From assembly GCA_961205875.1 (NCBI GenBank), contig OY540817.1:21177001-21241000 (forward strand): a stretch of 64,000 nt of DNA, read 5' to 3'. Below are positions 52,182 to 63,861 of the stretch, one piece after another. Both the position numbers and the translations under genes were made by a program. Origin of the DNA: Sialis fuliginosa. Lineage: Eukaryota > Arthropoda > Insecta > Megaloptera > Sialidae. The stretch's first letter is position 1, and each line of letters begins with the position of its first letter. Below the pieces are notes generated by a model that saw only the letters and a program-made list of their open reading frames with translations, ran no database searches and was not told the origin of the DNA.

Positions 52182-52715
52182 GCTTCCTCGCAATATCGAA
52201 GATACGAAATGCTTTGTGATCGTTTCAGATTGAGACAAAAAAATTGTTCTCCGATTTCAAAATTTTAAATTGATCTTTCCGTTTCACGTCAAGACAAACA
52301 CTTTTCGTTCCGTGTCTGTCTGTCTGTCCGTGTGTATTTTCTGTGTGTCTGTCCCCTGAATTCTTGTCATACGCATAATTCATGAACCACTGAACCGATA
52401 TAGTTGAAACTTGGTCGGATGGTTGGGTCTGGCTTGAAGACGGTCCCATTTCAAAATCGTGTGTAAGGGGGAGGGGTGACACCCCAAAATATTTATTTTT
52501 TCAAGATATCTCAAGAACGACACATGTTACGTGAAAATGTTATAGTATAAGTAGAGTATTAAATTTCCTATAATATGGATCTACAACGTGTGTTGTAAAA
52601 TATTCTAAATAGATATTTGCTTGGACATATTATGAAATGTCATTTTGACGTTTGCATAAATTTAAATTTAGATTGAAATTATCAAAAAATTAAAAATATA
52701 CGAAAAAATAATCAG
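52182..52715 (+). mobile_element. family F, most complete copy (~530 bp)
   Basis: GCTTCCTCGCAATATCGAAG, TTGTTCTCCGATTTCAAAAT, TGATCTTTCCGTTTCACG, CTGTCTGTCTGTCCG, GAACCACTGAACCGATATAG, GGATGGTTGGGTCTGGC, AAGGGGGAGGGGTGACACCCC, then TTGTAAAATATTC and CATTTTGACGTTTGC, ending ATATACGAAAAAATAATCAG. No terminal inverted repeat, frame or poly-A is visible. A short-lived retroposon or 3' end of a larger element is possible. Confidence 0.75.
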
Positions 52716-54196
52716 GTGCGTTTTAAGAAAAATGAATGAGATAAATTAGTTGTTAATTTTTAATATGTTTAAGTCCAATTAAAAAAAAAAAATTTTTGTT
52801 TTATTTTTACTATTAAAATATTAAAGGCGATACATTTCAATTGAAAGGAATTGTTATGTGCATATATGTTCAAATATAAAACCGATAATAAACGCCAAAA
52901 TTTATCGACGAAAAAAAAACACAAGTAAAAGCTTTCGATTATTAGAATCTTCAGGCTGAAATATATAAGTTCTATATTTTTTCTTCGTTAAATTTGACGT
53001 TTATTACAAATAACTATTCATTTTATCGGAGTTACAATTTTATATAACATATCTCGCATAATTCTATTACTGAAGAAGTCGACAACGTATAGAATTACAT
53101 CTCGACCTAGATATTTGATAAAACATTATCATTGTTATTACAGCATAATATTAAACAGTTTACCATTTGTATCCATGTAGCATACATGTACATTTGAATT
53201 TATGTATGTTCTCATGGAACTAGAAGCCCAATTACAGAAAAAGAGGAATTGCATTACAATATATAAGCTGTAGAAGGTAGTGGATATTATCTCAACAGTG
53301 TTAAACAAATTGCTTATCTCAGAATAAAACAAATGTAGGAACATACAGCCATACTATTACTGTTTTTATCATAAAGTTGAAAAAGCAGATGTACATAGTT
53401 TTTCTTTTCGTGATATTTTATTTGTAGAGAACCCGTTTTTCATAACTAGTTTATACGAACTGTTGCAAACTTTTTGATTCTCTAGAAAAGATTGTTTAAA
53501 GAAAGATTTCTCGCTCCAGTCAAATATTCAGTACTAGGACTTGCTGTTACCTAAAATATTTAACATGCCCACCCAACATGCTCACAACACACGGTTTTTT
53601 CCAAAATTTACACAAAATATCCACAAATTATACACCTAAACCTAACCTATCCATTAGTGAAAACCGGAATAAAATCCGTTCAGTAGTGTAAAATTATATT
53701 TTCAAACTCCCAGGAAACACCAGGTCCCGTCTTAGAATTTGTATGAAAAAAAATAGGTTAGCAACAATCATAATCAATTTCGATATTTTACCTTTCATGG
53801 AAGTTAAATGTTTCATTACCTATTTTTTAATTTTCAATCAAGGTATTTCAAAATACTTCACAAATGTCAAAAATCATCCAATTGTTCGACAAAATAAATG
53901 AAAGAGACGTGATCATAGTAACCTAACTTAATAAAATAAAATATTGAAACCGTAAATTATAGAATTCTGTATGGAAAACAAAACACGACTTGATAATGAT
54001 TATTTTGAGTCTTTTGATGTTAAATCTTAGGCTTTCATAAAATATTAATAGTCACGAACATGCACAGAAAAATTATCTAACTACTGGTGAAAACCGCATT
54101 GAAATCGGTTCAGTAATTCCCGAATCTATAAGCTTCATACAAACGAACATTAATTTTATATACCTATAGAGATATGTTGCATTTTGAAACTATGTA
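52716..54196. other. AT-rich stretch with two retroposon-tail-like segments
   Basis: Near 53650-53690 (CCATTAGTGAAAACCGGAAT, CCGTTCAGTAGTG) and near 54080-54120 (CTGGTGAAAACCGCATTG, ATCGGTTCAGTAATTCC) are worn copies of one repeat tail. No gene was recognised. Confidence 0.5.
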
Positions 54197-54590
54197 CAGT
54201 CGCCTGCAGAACTCGTCTGGCACCCTAAAGGCTAGAATCGCTTACAACAGATTCCAAATTCAAAGACAAACATAATCGGTTATCTTTTTCTATCAAGTTT
54301 AATATATTTAAATACTAAAATTCGGAATATCAAATATTTATTGCCACAAAATTTACGTGTATACAATTTTCAATAGATTACATAATAATTTAATTGCACA
54401 AATATATATGAGTACCTATTATAAACGAAGAGTAGTTCTTTATCTAGCAAATGAATTTCAAAATATCTGTTTTTGTTTGATACATGGAGAAATGATTTAA
54501 ATATTATAATTGCACAAATGGGAGGAGCCTACTTAGTTTGTGATAAACGAAAATGAATACAAACTGCAAGACCATTAATGCAGGTGACTG
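54197..54590. mobile_element. 394-bp TA-flanked element
   Basis: CAGTCGCCTGCA at 54197 and TGCAGGTGACTG ending at 54590 are inverted with one mismatch. TA flanks both sides. AAGGCTAGAATCGCTTACAA in the interior recurs at about 27745. Mariner/Tigger-type non-autonomous. Confidence 0.7.
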
Positions 54591-54592
54591 TA

Positions 54593-55256
54593 CTTATTAT
54601 AATTTGCTATGAAAGGTTTCACGATACGTTTATCTTTATTTTTAATTTTGCTGCGATTTGAATAGCTAATGATTATTATTGCAATACATTCTATCATATA
54701 CATACATATATACATAAAATAATGGGTTTTCTTTTATTTTGTTTTGTTCGATTATTTTCCAGTTGAAACGTTTAGAAATATGACTGGTCGGCACGCATAC
54801 CTAACCTAAATTTTGTTGCTTGTCTAAATTGTATAAAGAAACTAAAACTACATATATTTGTTATAGTTTATGATTAATTGTTGTTGAAATAACTTTTCCT
54901 GACTTTTGAAAATTGTTTAAGAGACCTTAAACGAATTTTGCAATTTAAATGAGATACTATTAATAAATATTTGTTTTATATATGTATAAATAAAGGTATA
55001 TTTTATTTATAATGTAAATAAGGTATACTTTGTGTCTTCTAAATGAAAAACGGTAACGTTTTTAATATTATCTCTGTACATTGAAGTTTAGTTATAAATT
55101 ATATTTACCTAGGATCGACCTTTGTGAATCTATTACCCTAGGCTACCCCCCCCCCCCCCATCGAAATAAAGTCAATCATTAAAAATAAGTAATAATAACT
55201 TTAATAGCAGTTTATTCAAATAATGTTGGAAAACTATATATTTTTGTAGAACATTC
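54593..55256. other. AT-rich stretch with a poly-C run
   Basis: A C-run lies at 55146-55160. No gene was recognised. Confidence 0.5.
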
Positions 55257-55785
55257 AATTTATAGGTCTAGAATGTTTGTTGTAAAATATTCGTTGAGCG
55301 AGTTTACAAGCTAATAAGCCAGCTTGTTAGCTTGTAAACTCGCTCAGTGTAATCATGTTCACAAGCTAACAAGCTGCTTGTAAACAATCTGCTAAAAAAG
55401 TTGAAAGCCGGGCTACTTTACTCGCTGGCTTGTTAGCTTGTAAACTAGCCGTGTGTCATCATAGTAGCTAGTTCGCTAGCTGCTAGTATCTCGGTGATTC
55501 CTGGTTTCAGTGTCTATAAAATGTATTCAGAACACGTGGTTTACTAGTTGGCTACTGAGCGAGTGGAAAGTTTTTGCTTGTAACAAGCTAGCTTGTTAGC
55601 TTGTAAACTCGCTCAATGTAATCGACCCTTTACAAAGATTTATCTCAATTTGCTTTTAAAAGTCGTGTTTTGTTTTTTTTTAAATTGATATTTACTTTGA
55701 TATATTAAATGTCATTTTGACGTTTGCATAAATTTAGATTTAGATTGAAATTGTCAAAAATTAAAAATTTCGAACTAATATTTTT
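55257..55785 (+). mobile_element. family F 3' part split by element L
   Basis: The left piece contains TAGAATGTTTGTTGTAAAATATTC. The right piece resumes TTTACAAAGATTTATCTC and runs through TAAATGTCATTTTGACGTTTGC to AAAAATTAAAAATTTCG. The uninterrupted order is visible, complemented, at 12600-12645 and 60625-60675. Confidence 0.8.
55293..55629 (-). mobile_element. element L, PIF/Harbinger-like, one end damaged
   Basis: The right end CTCAATGTAATCGACCCT is followed by TTA. The left starts only at GTTGAGCGAGTTTACAAGC, lacking the outer ~13 bp. Repeated (A)AGCTAACAAGC/GCTTGTTAGCTTG motifs fold extensively. Confidence 0.8.
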
Positions 55786-56775
55786 TAGTAAAATTGTATA
55801 AAAATTAAATGGTTAACCAATGTTAAGCAATTTATCTGAGCATTTTATGTTCAATAATTAACTGGTGAATTTTGCAAGAGGAAGCACTGTGCATTTACTT
55901 GGCAGATGTTTTTTTATTAATTTTGATTTATATTTAAACTATCCAGAAACCAAAATATTTTAAAAACCTTTGAGAAATTTTGAAATTTTTTATTAACCAT
56001 TAATTAAAACTGAAGATTTGTAAACGGTCGATTAATTAAATTATTGACCCATGCACGCCCAACATTAAATTACTTCAGCGTACCCGCACACACCCCTGAG
56101 CTCTTTACATTGTTACCTGAAAGGTAAAAAGAATCAACCTTATCCAATATCGAGTGCTAACCCGTGTTAAACTCCCCCGGCTATGGAATTACCATTAAAA
56201 CAATAAATTACAACATCGAACTGGTGTTCTCCTTGCTGCTATACTCCTCCTCGTTCAACTTGGAAAAATATTTCATTTTATTAAAACTTATCTTGCTATA
56301 AACAACAGTTGTCTCGAAGGAGTTTAGTAAAGTAATAGAGAATATATGATTTCTTTGGGGAGTTGGATTATTTAACAAGTATTATTCAGGGTTTGTCCAG
56401 TGGCGTACGTTAAAATTTATAAATAATTAGAAAGAAGCTAAATTATTTGATTTTTTTATCAACTCGCATAGTAAAAAACTTTTTAAGAAAAATAAAAGCG
56501 ACTAAAAAAAAAACTAAAAACACTGAAAAGTATTTAAAATTAAAATTTTCAGATTTTGAAAGTTTATTCAAAAAGTGGAACCACCAACAAAATAAACCAG
56601 TGCAAATTTGTCGGTGTTATGCCCGAACATTCATAAAAAAATATACTGTCGATTTGCAAATCTCCTTCATTTTTGAAGTCAGCTAAAAAATGTTTACTTA
56701 AAGCAAGTGGAAAAATATTGTTTAATATAGAGAATTTGTTGTTTTCACCTGACAAAATTATTTTTAAAAGAATAT
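55786..56775. other. AT-rich stretch, nothing recognised
   Basis: CCAGTGGCGTACG at 56398 looks like a solitary hAT-type end. Two overlapping Lys/Phe-rich frames at 56450-56755 are chance. No gene. Confidence 0.45.
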
Positions 56776-57105
56776 AAGGTACTGGTACCAGTTATGGCCG
56801 CTATAAGAGCAAGGTTTACTGTTTTTGTAATTGACGGATTTCTTTTTTGTATTCTCATGAACTCATGTTACTAATAAAACAAGTAACTCTTTATTTAATC
56901 AATTTAATTACCAAAGTCCGCAAAAAGTGTATTTTTTAAATTATAGCCTTTTATTTTGTTCATGTTTTTCTCCAATAATGGATAAAGTAAAACCAGTAAT
57001 GAGCACGCAGTGATGGACACTTACTAATGATAAGTACTACAACACAAACGATATAAGAGAAAGAATCGTCAAATTTGAAACAATGTAAAGCAGTTGCTAT
57101 GATAA
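56776..57105 (+). mobile_element. family A, left two thirds
   Basis: AGGTACTGGTACCAGTTATGG after TA, through GTAAAACCAGTAATGAGC, to GCAGTTGCTATGATAA. The right third is missing. Confidence 0.88.
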
Positions 57106-57670
57106 GGTTATAAGATCCATACGAGTATCTAATACATTTTTGGAGAACCGTCACTGATTTTTTACTGATTTCTAAAGATTCTTAATATATGACACTGCCA
57201 ATGGCATTTCTTCGTGTCTATACAATTTAATGAAATGTATGAAAAAAAAATTTACAATATACATAAAATATATTGTAGATGTTCATCTAAGAGCAAAGAT
57301 ACATGAAATAAACACTCAACAGCGTTCCCGTGGCTTTTCATTTTGTTCACACTCCATCACTTCTGGAGACGTTTATCTTTGAAGAGGAGGAAGTCGACCG
57401 AGGCATTCAGATTTTTTAATATTCAGACTTCCGTATCTCTACACATTGTGAGTGAAAAAAAAAGAAAATAATATGACATGTCATCTTGATATAACGGCAA
57501 GTGTTTGCAGTGGTTCTAAATCAGTTTCAGGATTCATTTTGCAGAGTAAAACAGATGTTGGTTAAACTTCTAGGTCATAGATTTCCAAACATATTTGATC
57601 CACTGTCCCCTTTTCAGCTATAAGAAGGCTTCACTGATAATTTACATTTTTAGTAGTGAACATTTTTTCA
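57106..57670. other. AT-rich stretch, nothing recognised
   Basis: No gene or repeat terminus was recognised. Confidence 0.5.
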
Positions 57671-58079
57671 TATGTGTGTATTCCAAGTTGATTAAGACAT
57701 AGGAAATTTAACATGGGGACAATTAGAAATGTTGTAGTAACCTTTGGTTAAATTTAACGATGTGTGATTGGTGCATTTTGTAATGCCGCCTCGAAACTAA
57801 CTGAAAATTTTTAAATTGATCAACAGTATTTTGTTTTCAACAATAAAATACATTAATGAAATTAAAGTAAACATCCTAGATAAAATTATAATAATTTTTT
57901 TTGACAGATATAAATTTGAAAACAAAATACTAATGACTATTTTATAAAAATTTTGTAGCGGCATTTCAAAATGCACCAATCACACTTCGTTAAATTTGAC
58001 CAAAGGTTACTACAACACTTCTAATTGCTCCCATGTTAAATTTCCTATGTCTTAATTAATTAACTTGGAATACACTGTA
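57671..58079. mobile_element. family M, complete
   Basis: TGTGTATTCCAAGTTG at the left and CAACTTGGAATACACTGTA (with a small AATTAATT duplication just inside) at the right. The arms show the same >110 bp inverted similarity as 41891-42300. Confidence 0.88.
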
Positions 58080-58797
58080 TAATACACAACTAACTACACC
58101 CAAAACCTGCAAATTTCCTTACTTCTAGTTATCCGATTTGGCTGAGTTTTCATAGAATTCTATTCTACAAATATATTAAGTGAATTCAAAAGGTTTGCTG
58201 TTAATTTATTACGTTTTGCGACCTGTAGCGTGTAAAAATCGGTCTATATGGACAAATTGAACTTTGTTGACAGAAAATATCAACCAATCGATATTAAATT
58301 AATTAAATATAGATTTATAGATAAAAATAGGACGAGAGTAATACCACACTTCAAAGCTTGCTTTGGGTGTGTGTTAGTAGGTATGTATTAAATTCTACTA
58401 TCAATTAGATCAGATACACGAGAATGAAATGTACTTGAATCCAAATCGAACAAAAACATATCTTATTTTGAAAAACTCTGACACACGAGATAAAATCATT
58501 ACAGCACGAGAATATAGACAATAAAAAAAAGTTGAGGTGGCATCTAGCGGTGACATAGCAAACTCTCGGCAAAAGACACTCGCGAAAGCCCATTTAAGCT
58601 CTCTACAAAGTTCTTTTTCCGTCTGTTTTGCTGCCGAATAATATTTGAATAATGAGCTTTTTCGTTATTATATTTTTCCAAGGGGATCACAGAAGTTGTT
58701 ATTTTAAAATTCTGATTCATTTAGTTTATGTAAGCCTTACTGAACCTAACTGCTTTCATTTGGAACTTTTTTTTACTCCGTTGTTTATTTTTTATAG
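58080..58797. other. AT-rich stretch preceding an exon-like segment
   Basis: No gene was recognised upstream. The end is a good polypyrimidine tract (CTTTTTTTTACTCCG, TTGTTTATTTTTTATAG) leading to the segment at 58798. Confidence 0.45.
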
Positions 58798-58843
58798 GGG
58801 CTTATGTCGGCTGATTTCAAAGTCTTTGGAAGCTGCGAATGAG
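58798..58843 (+). CDS. candidate 46-nt internal exon (unrecognised)
   Basis: Preceded by a long pyrimidine tract and TATAG, and followed by GAATGAG|GTGAGA, a near-consensus donor. Of three phases, one stays open: after one base, 15 codons read GLCRLISKSLEAANE. The other two phases stop. In size and splice strength it resembles a real micro-exon, but no neighbouring exon could be paired with it. Conservation in related species or RNA-seq would decide. Confidence 0.25.
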
Positions 58844-58941
58844 GTGAGAATTTCATGCTGTTTATTTTACGAATGATGAATTATTTGTTTGGATTTTTTA
58901 TGTGCAGTTGGTTTTTTTTTAAATTTCATCTTATTATATAT

Positions 58942-59028
58942 TAGACTTGCTGTCCCCGCGCGGCTTCGTTCGCGTAGACTATGCAATTATTATTTAGGAT
59001 TTTTGAAAAATATAGTTGTATTAAGTAC
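58942..59028 (-). mobile_element. Helitron-like element U, 3' end
   Basis: GCGCGGCTTCGTTCGCGTAG, then ACTATGCAATTATTATTTAGG and TTTTTGAAAAATATAGTTG, the complement of 32055-32141 with a degenerate CTAG end. Confidence 0.7.
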
Positions 59029-59068
59029 GACTGACCAAAAACAGTGAACAACGAGCTTTGATTGGTTG

Positions 59069-59333
59069 ATTCATGGAATTTCTGGTGGAGTGTACCAGAA
59101 ATTAAAAGAATGTCAGTTTTTAAGCGTGTAAAGAAGTGAGAAAGAAGTAACCAGAAAGAGATAGAAACTAGTGTTCTGGCAGAAACGCTCAACATGAAGT
59201 GAACATAAAAGTTCATTAATTAGCCGGATCACTAGTTTCTATATCTTTCTAGTTACTTCTTTCTCACTTCCTTACACGCTTAAAAAAGACATTCTTTAAA
59301 TTTCTGGTACATTCCACCAGAAATTCCATGAAT
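59069..59333. repeat. inverted repeat, arms about 100 bp
   Basis: ATTCATGGAATTTCTGGTGG...AGAAACTAGTG (59069-59173) and CACTAGTTTCT...AATTCCATGAAT (59230-59333) are imperfect complements around a ~56-nt loop. It directly follows the truncated U end. Confidence 0.85.
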
Positions 59334-60048
59334 TATGTATTATAAAAAATTTATTCAAGAAAAAAGCTTAACTAACGCTAACTGCGAAGTATCAAATCAT
59401 TATGAATTTTTCTCGAGATTTTAGAACAGTAATAAATGTATAGTTATAGAAATCTTATAATTTTTATGGTGTACACTTATCAATACTGATTATATAAATA
59501 TACCTTATATACCATTAATAAGAACTATCAGTGGCTGTCATTTATACTTAATACCCCACAGATAGCATCAACTTAGCTTGCGAACAAAATTTTTACAATA
59601 CCTGACATAACTGTAAAAAAATAAACACCACAAAAAAATCGAATAAAATTCTAATGAACTAACAAATCGGCATACACATATTTCTGTCATATATAACTGT
59701 GTGAACGCACGATTTCACACGTGCCCCCATACACCCCCCCCCTCCACCCCATTGGCAGAATAGTAGAGCACATGTGACGTGTATGTACATATTCAATTTA
59801 TTTACCCTGGGGCACAAAGGGTAAACCATTAGACTGTTATTTAACTTGTCGTGACAGACGCGCGAAAACAGTCTGCTATCATAAATAAAACACACATACA
59901 CACACACAATAGTGACGATGAGATGACGCGGACGTTGCGGAAACTGTGAAATGGCAATAGGAATAGAAGACTGTATCAAACTCGGTACACTGGAAAAAAA
60001 CCATCTGCCAAGTGAATTCGAGGTAAATTCATCGAAGTCAGTTAATTA
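59334..60048. other. AT-rich stretch with a (CA)n and a C-run
   Basis: A CACACATACACACACACA run lies at about 59890-59908 and CACCCCCCCCCTCCACCCC at about 59731-59749. The 106-codon minus-strand frame through 59659-59979 is unremarkable. CGCGGACGTTGCGG near 59927 is a short GC-rich spot. Confidence 0.45.
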
Positions 60049-60530
60049 AGGGTCGATTACATTGAGCGAGTTTAGTTTACAAGCTAATAAGCCAGCTTGT
60101 TACAAGCTGGCTTGTTAGCTTGTAAGATAGTGATGATGACACACAAAACTTTCTACTCGCTCAGTAGCCAACTAGCTAGCGAGTAAACCAGGTGTTGTGA
60201 ATACATTTTATAGACACTGAAACCAGGAATCGCCGAGATACTAGCAGCTAGCGAACTAGCTACTATGATGACACACGGCTAGTTTACAAGCTAAAAAGCT
60301 AGCGAGTAAAGTAGCCCGGCTTTCAACTTTTTTAGCAGATTGTTTACAAGCAGCTTGTTAGCTAGTGAACATGATTACAAGCAGCTTGTTAGCTAGTGAA
60401 CATGATTACAAGCAGCTTGTTAGCTAGTGAACATGATTACAAGCAGCTTGTTAGCTAGTGAACATGATTACAAGCAGCTTGTAACAAGCTGGCTTGTTTT
60501 CTTGTAAACTCGCTCAATGTAATCGACGCT
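60049..60530. mobile_element. element L, PIF/Harbinger-like, complete (482 bp)
   Basis: AGGGTCGATTACATTGAGCG and CGCTCAATGTAATCGACGCT are inverted ends. TTA occurs at 60046-60048 and 60531-60533. The interior contains GCTAGCTAGCG-type motifs, a 31-bp tandem block and GACACTGAAACCAGGAATC, the complement of a segment in the 55.3 kb copy. The two copies are in opposite orientation. Confidence 0.88.
60346..60492. repeat. 31-bp tandem repeat inside element L
   Basis: The unit ACAAGCAGCTTGTTAGC...GAACATGATT starts at 60346, 60377, 60408, 60439 and, partially, 60470. The first four copies are essentially identical. The 55.3 kb copy of L has the unit only once. Confidence 0.95.
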
Positions 60531-60539
60531 TTATCAAAC

Positions 60540-60980
60540 AATTTTGACAATTTCAATCTAAATCTAAACCAAAATGACATTTAATATGTCAAAGTAGTAA
60601 AAAACAAAACACGATGATTTTTTTAAACAAATTAAGATAAATCTTTGTAAGGGAATATTTTACAACAAACGTTGTAGACCTAAATTATAGGAAACTGAAT
60701 GCTCTACAAAAAAGATTCTATAAAATTTTCACTAAACTAATGTTATACTGTATACATTTAGCAAATTAATAGCTTCCTCGCTATATCGTTTTAAAATGGG
60801 AAGAAAAATTGTTCTCCGATTTAAAAATTTTAACTTGATCTTTCCGTTTCAGATCAAGACAAAAATTTTTCGTTCCATGACTGTCTGTCTGTCCCACGCA
60901 TAACCCATGAATCACTGAACTGATATTAATGAAACTTGGTTAGTTGGTTGAGTATTCAATTTTCTATAATATAAGTCACC
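60540..60980. mobile_element. two family F pieces in opposite orientation
   Basis: 60540-60740 is the reverse of the F 3' part (AATCTAAATCTAAACC, TTTGTAAGGGAATATTTTAC). 60772-60980 is forward F 5' part (GCTTCCTCGCTATATCG, TTGTTCTCCGATTT, CTGTCTGTCTGTCC). The forward piece has an internal deletion and then jumps to TGAGTATTCAATTTTC. Confidence 0.75.
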
Positions 60981-61163
60981 ACGACGTTTTATTTTTGCAC
61001 TGTTACAAGGGTTCCATTTTTTTAAGGTACAGAACCCTAAAATAAATTATATCACAAAAAATACATTCCATATGATTATTATATTGTTTTTATTTATTCT
61101 TAGCCATTAAAGGGCAAGTGTGTATGTATCTTAGGTTGGCAAATATCTACTTATGAGTGATAA

Positions 61164-61535
61164 ATGTATTTTTATGCACATTTTAAATATCATAAGAATA
61201 TATTTAGTGTATTTTTCCAGTGTGCAGTTTTACTGTGTGATTTCATTAAAAATAAAGGACGTGCTGCGTCAAGCGAATCGATTTTCTATCATAACTATGT
61301 GAGATACGCTCTTTTGAAAATTATCAGACTTGTTTTCAGGAAGTTTCGGCCAACTTTTCAGTTTGAATACACACAAAGTGTCATAACTGTTGGGAGTTTT
61401 GAAAACATGTTTGTTCGTTGTCTGGCTGTTACTATTGATATCAGACGGACCCGCCAACATAAGACAGTTTTAATTTTATGTTATCGCAGGGCTGGAAATA
61501 CAATCAAAATCCGTTGTCATGAACATACTATTTAA
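61164..61535 (+). CDS. unrecognised 123-codon frame
   Basis: ATG at 61164 to TAA at 61533. The residues after about 35 are mixed and include FRKFRPTFQFEY, AVTIDIRRTRQ and CYRRAGNTIKIRC stretches. Composition is slightly GC-richer than nearby. TTTTTCCAG at 61213-61221 might be an acceptor. A retroposon-like GGGTTCCATTTTTTTAAGG lies just upstream (61010-61028), so it may be part of a repeat. No domain is recognised. Confidence 0.15.
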   Translation: MYFYAHFKYHKNIFSVFFQCAVLLCDFIKNKGRAASSESIFYHNYVRYALLKIIRLVFRKFRPTFQFEYTQSVITVGSFENMFVRCLAVTIDIRRTRQHKTVLILCYRRAGNTIKIRCHEHTI

Positions 61536-61631
61536 ATCTGAAAACCGATTTAAGGATGTACAGTCTCAGTCAAAAATCTAGATGCAATGAACGATCAAAA
61601 TCAAATTTTTAAATGTCAAATTGGTTTATAT

Positions 61632-62003
61632 TCAGGTCTTCGAACCGTTATTTTTTTCGTTTCGGTTTTCGAATAAAAAAATATATTTCGGTTCGGTTCC
61701 GGTTTTCGTTCCGCAAAAAATAACGGTTTTTTCGGTTTTCGGTTCAGCTCCGAGTGATTAGTTAAAAAAAAATTATTTGTATTAAAAAAAAATTTTTGTA
61801 CCATAATTTAGAATATTTTATGGTACTTGTATGATAGCCTGAACGACAATTGAAGTTGGAAATAAGATCATGTTAACGCGAGTATTTTAACATGTACTGA
61901 ACCGTTAAAACCGATATTTTTATTTCGGTTCTGTTCCGGTTTTCGTTCCGGCAAGAAATAACGGTTTTTCCGGTTTTCGGTTCAGTTCCGGTTCAAAGCA
62001 CTG
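61632..62003 (-). mobile_element. CCGGAAC hAT-like element, complete (~371 bp)
   Basis: TCAGGTCTTCGAACCG and CCGGTTCAAAGCACTG are inverted ends. GTTTATAT lies at 61624-61631 and 62004-62011, an 8-bp duplication. The interior repeats TTCGGTTCNGTTCCGG and contains a unique middle with ATTGAAGTTGGAAATAAG. The longer length than at 9307 is due to this middle. Confidence 0.88.
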
Positions 62004-62011
62004 GTTTATAT

Positions 62012-62912
62012 ACTACATAAGCTATAAAAATACTTTTGTTTAAAACGGTATTTCCCATTATTGACTGTTATTTTAGAATTTTAGCCAAAAAATTCATATT
62101 TGTGTTGATAATACTGTCAGATATTTATAAAAACAAAATAAGTATTTTATTGTTATGAATGACATAAATTAAAATATTTCAGTCCGAAATGATAGATCTT
62201 ACGTTGATGTAAGGTTCATCAAAATCGGTCCAGTAGTTATCGAGATTACCTCGAACACATAATAATTTCTTTACTCGATACTTTAAACAATTATTAAATT
62301 TTCTACAAATAACTTAATCAGAAATTAATTAAGAAGAACTGATGTAAATATGTCAAATACTTAATTAAATTCGAATAATTAAAAGTCAATATAAAATTAA
62401 TAAATTTGTAAAACAATAAACAAGATAATATCTCCCATTTCCAACATTGTATTTATATATTTTACTGTGTATGACCAAACTCGAAGACAAAACTAAAAAC
62501 TAATGGTAAATTTAAACTAAGACGAGTTTGTCGTAATTTTTAACAGGATATCAAATATTTACATATGTATTTAAATAACATTGTATTATAATATATTATA
62601 TTACTTCTATTTGAAGTTCAAGATCATTTAGCAAACATTTTTTATATAAAAGCAAATATTATGTTTCTTTTGTTTTTTGTCGTATTCTTTGTTGACATTA
62701 TTTTCAATTTTAATATATTATCAGTGTATATGTAAATATATTCATACAAACATATTTAAATATCTAGTAGGTACTTATATTGGAAAAGACAACGTACATT
62801 TAGCACATTGTTTTAATAAAAATATATAAAACAAGATAAAAACATTATTTTTAAAACTTTTTTTCCTGAAATATAGAACATTTCAGTGATAATTTGTATG
62901 GCTATACTACAA
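62012..62912. other. very AT-rich stretch, nothing recognised
   Basis: ATCAAAATCGGTCCAGTAG near 62218 is a worn retroposon-like tail. No gene was recognised. Confidence 0.5.
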
Positions 62913-63861
62913 CAGTGGCGAGGCGTGAAATTTTTAATAAGGGAAGCATATTTTGTCAATCCTCTCCCTTCTATTAACAAAAACAAAACTAGTTATTAAT
63001 AATAAATTCAAGCTTTTACTTTTTTAAATAAATTCTTATATATTTATATAGTAACTAAATGATTCTACGTCTTATTTTCTTTTATTTTAGTCGATATTTG
63101 TATGATGAGTTGAAGTTCACTGCAGGAAATTTCACTAAAAAATTTAGAATTTTTGATTTCGTTAAAAGTATGTTTATTGTATAGAAAATGACGTGAAAAG
63201 TTGAACTGTTCAAACCGCAGGTCTGTATCTCAAACCGTTCTCGAGATATAGCCTCTCAAAGTTTCAGTTTTTTCAAAATTTTGAAGAAAAAAGGCCATAA
63301 CTTTTGAACGTGTGGTCGGAATTGATTTTAGTTGACGGATTTGAAATCAGCGTGTCAAAATCTATATAATGACATGTATAATACTTTAAAATCCGACAAA
63401 AAAATTTTCGTCAAAAATCGACATTTTTTTAAGGTATAATACCCCTTTGAATTTTTTCGATTTTTCGCGAAAATTTTTTTTTCGAGTTTTAAGGTATTAT
63501 ACATGTCATTATATAGATTTTGACACGCTGATTCCAAATCCGTCAACTGAAATCAATTCCGACCACACGTTCAAAAGTTATGGCCATTTTTCTTCAAAAT
63601 TTTAAAAAAACTGAAACATTGAGAGGCTATATCTCGAGAACGATTTGAGATACAGACCTGCGGTTTGAACAGTTCAACTTTTTACGTCATTTTCTATACA
63701 ATAAACATACTTTTAATGAAATTAAAAATTCGAAATTTTTTAGTGAAATTTCCTGCAGTCGTCATACAAATATCGACTCAAATACAAGAAAATAAGACGT
63801 AGAATCATTTAGTTACTATATAATATATAAGAATTTATTTAAAAAAGTAAAAGCTTGAATT
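62913..63861. mobile_element. family B foldback, 3' end missing
   Basis: CAGTGGCGAGGCGTGAAATT at the left. Palindrome arms extend from about 63002 to 63855 around a loop near 63440. The right hAT-like end is absent, and sequence passes directly into family A. The same TTG-initiated frame as at 44140 recurs on the minus strand (63355-63546). Confidence 0.88.

Noticed and set aside
60346..60492. CRISPR-like direct repeats
   Set aside because: The 31-bp units are contiguous without spacers and lie within a transposon.
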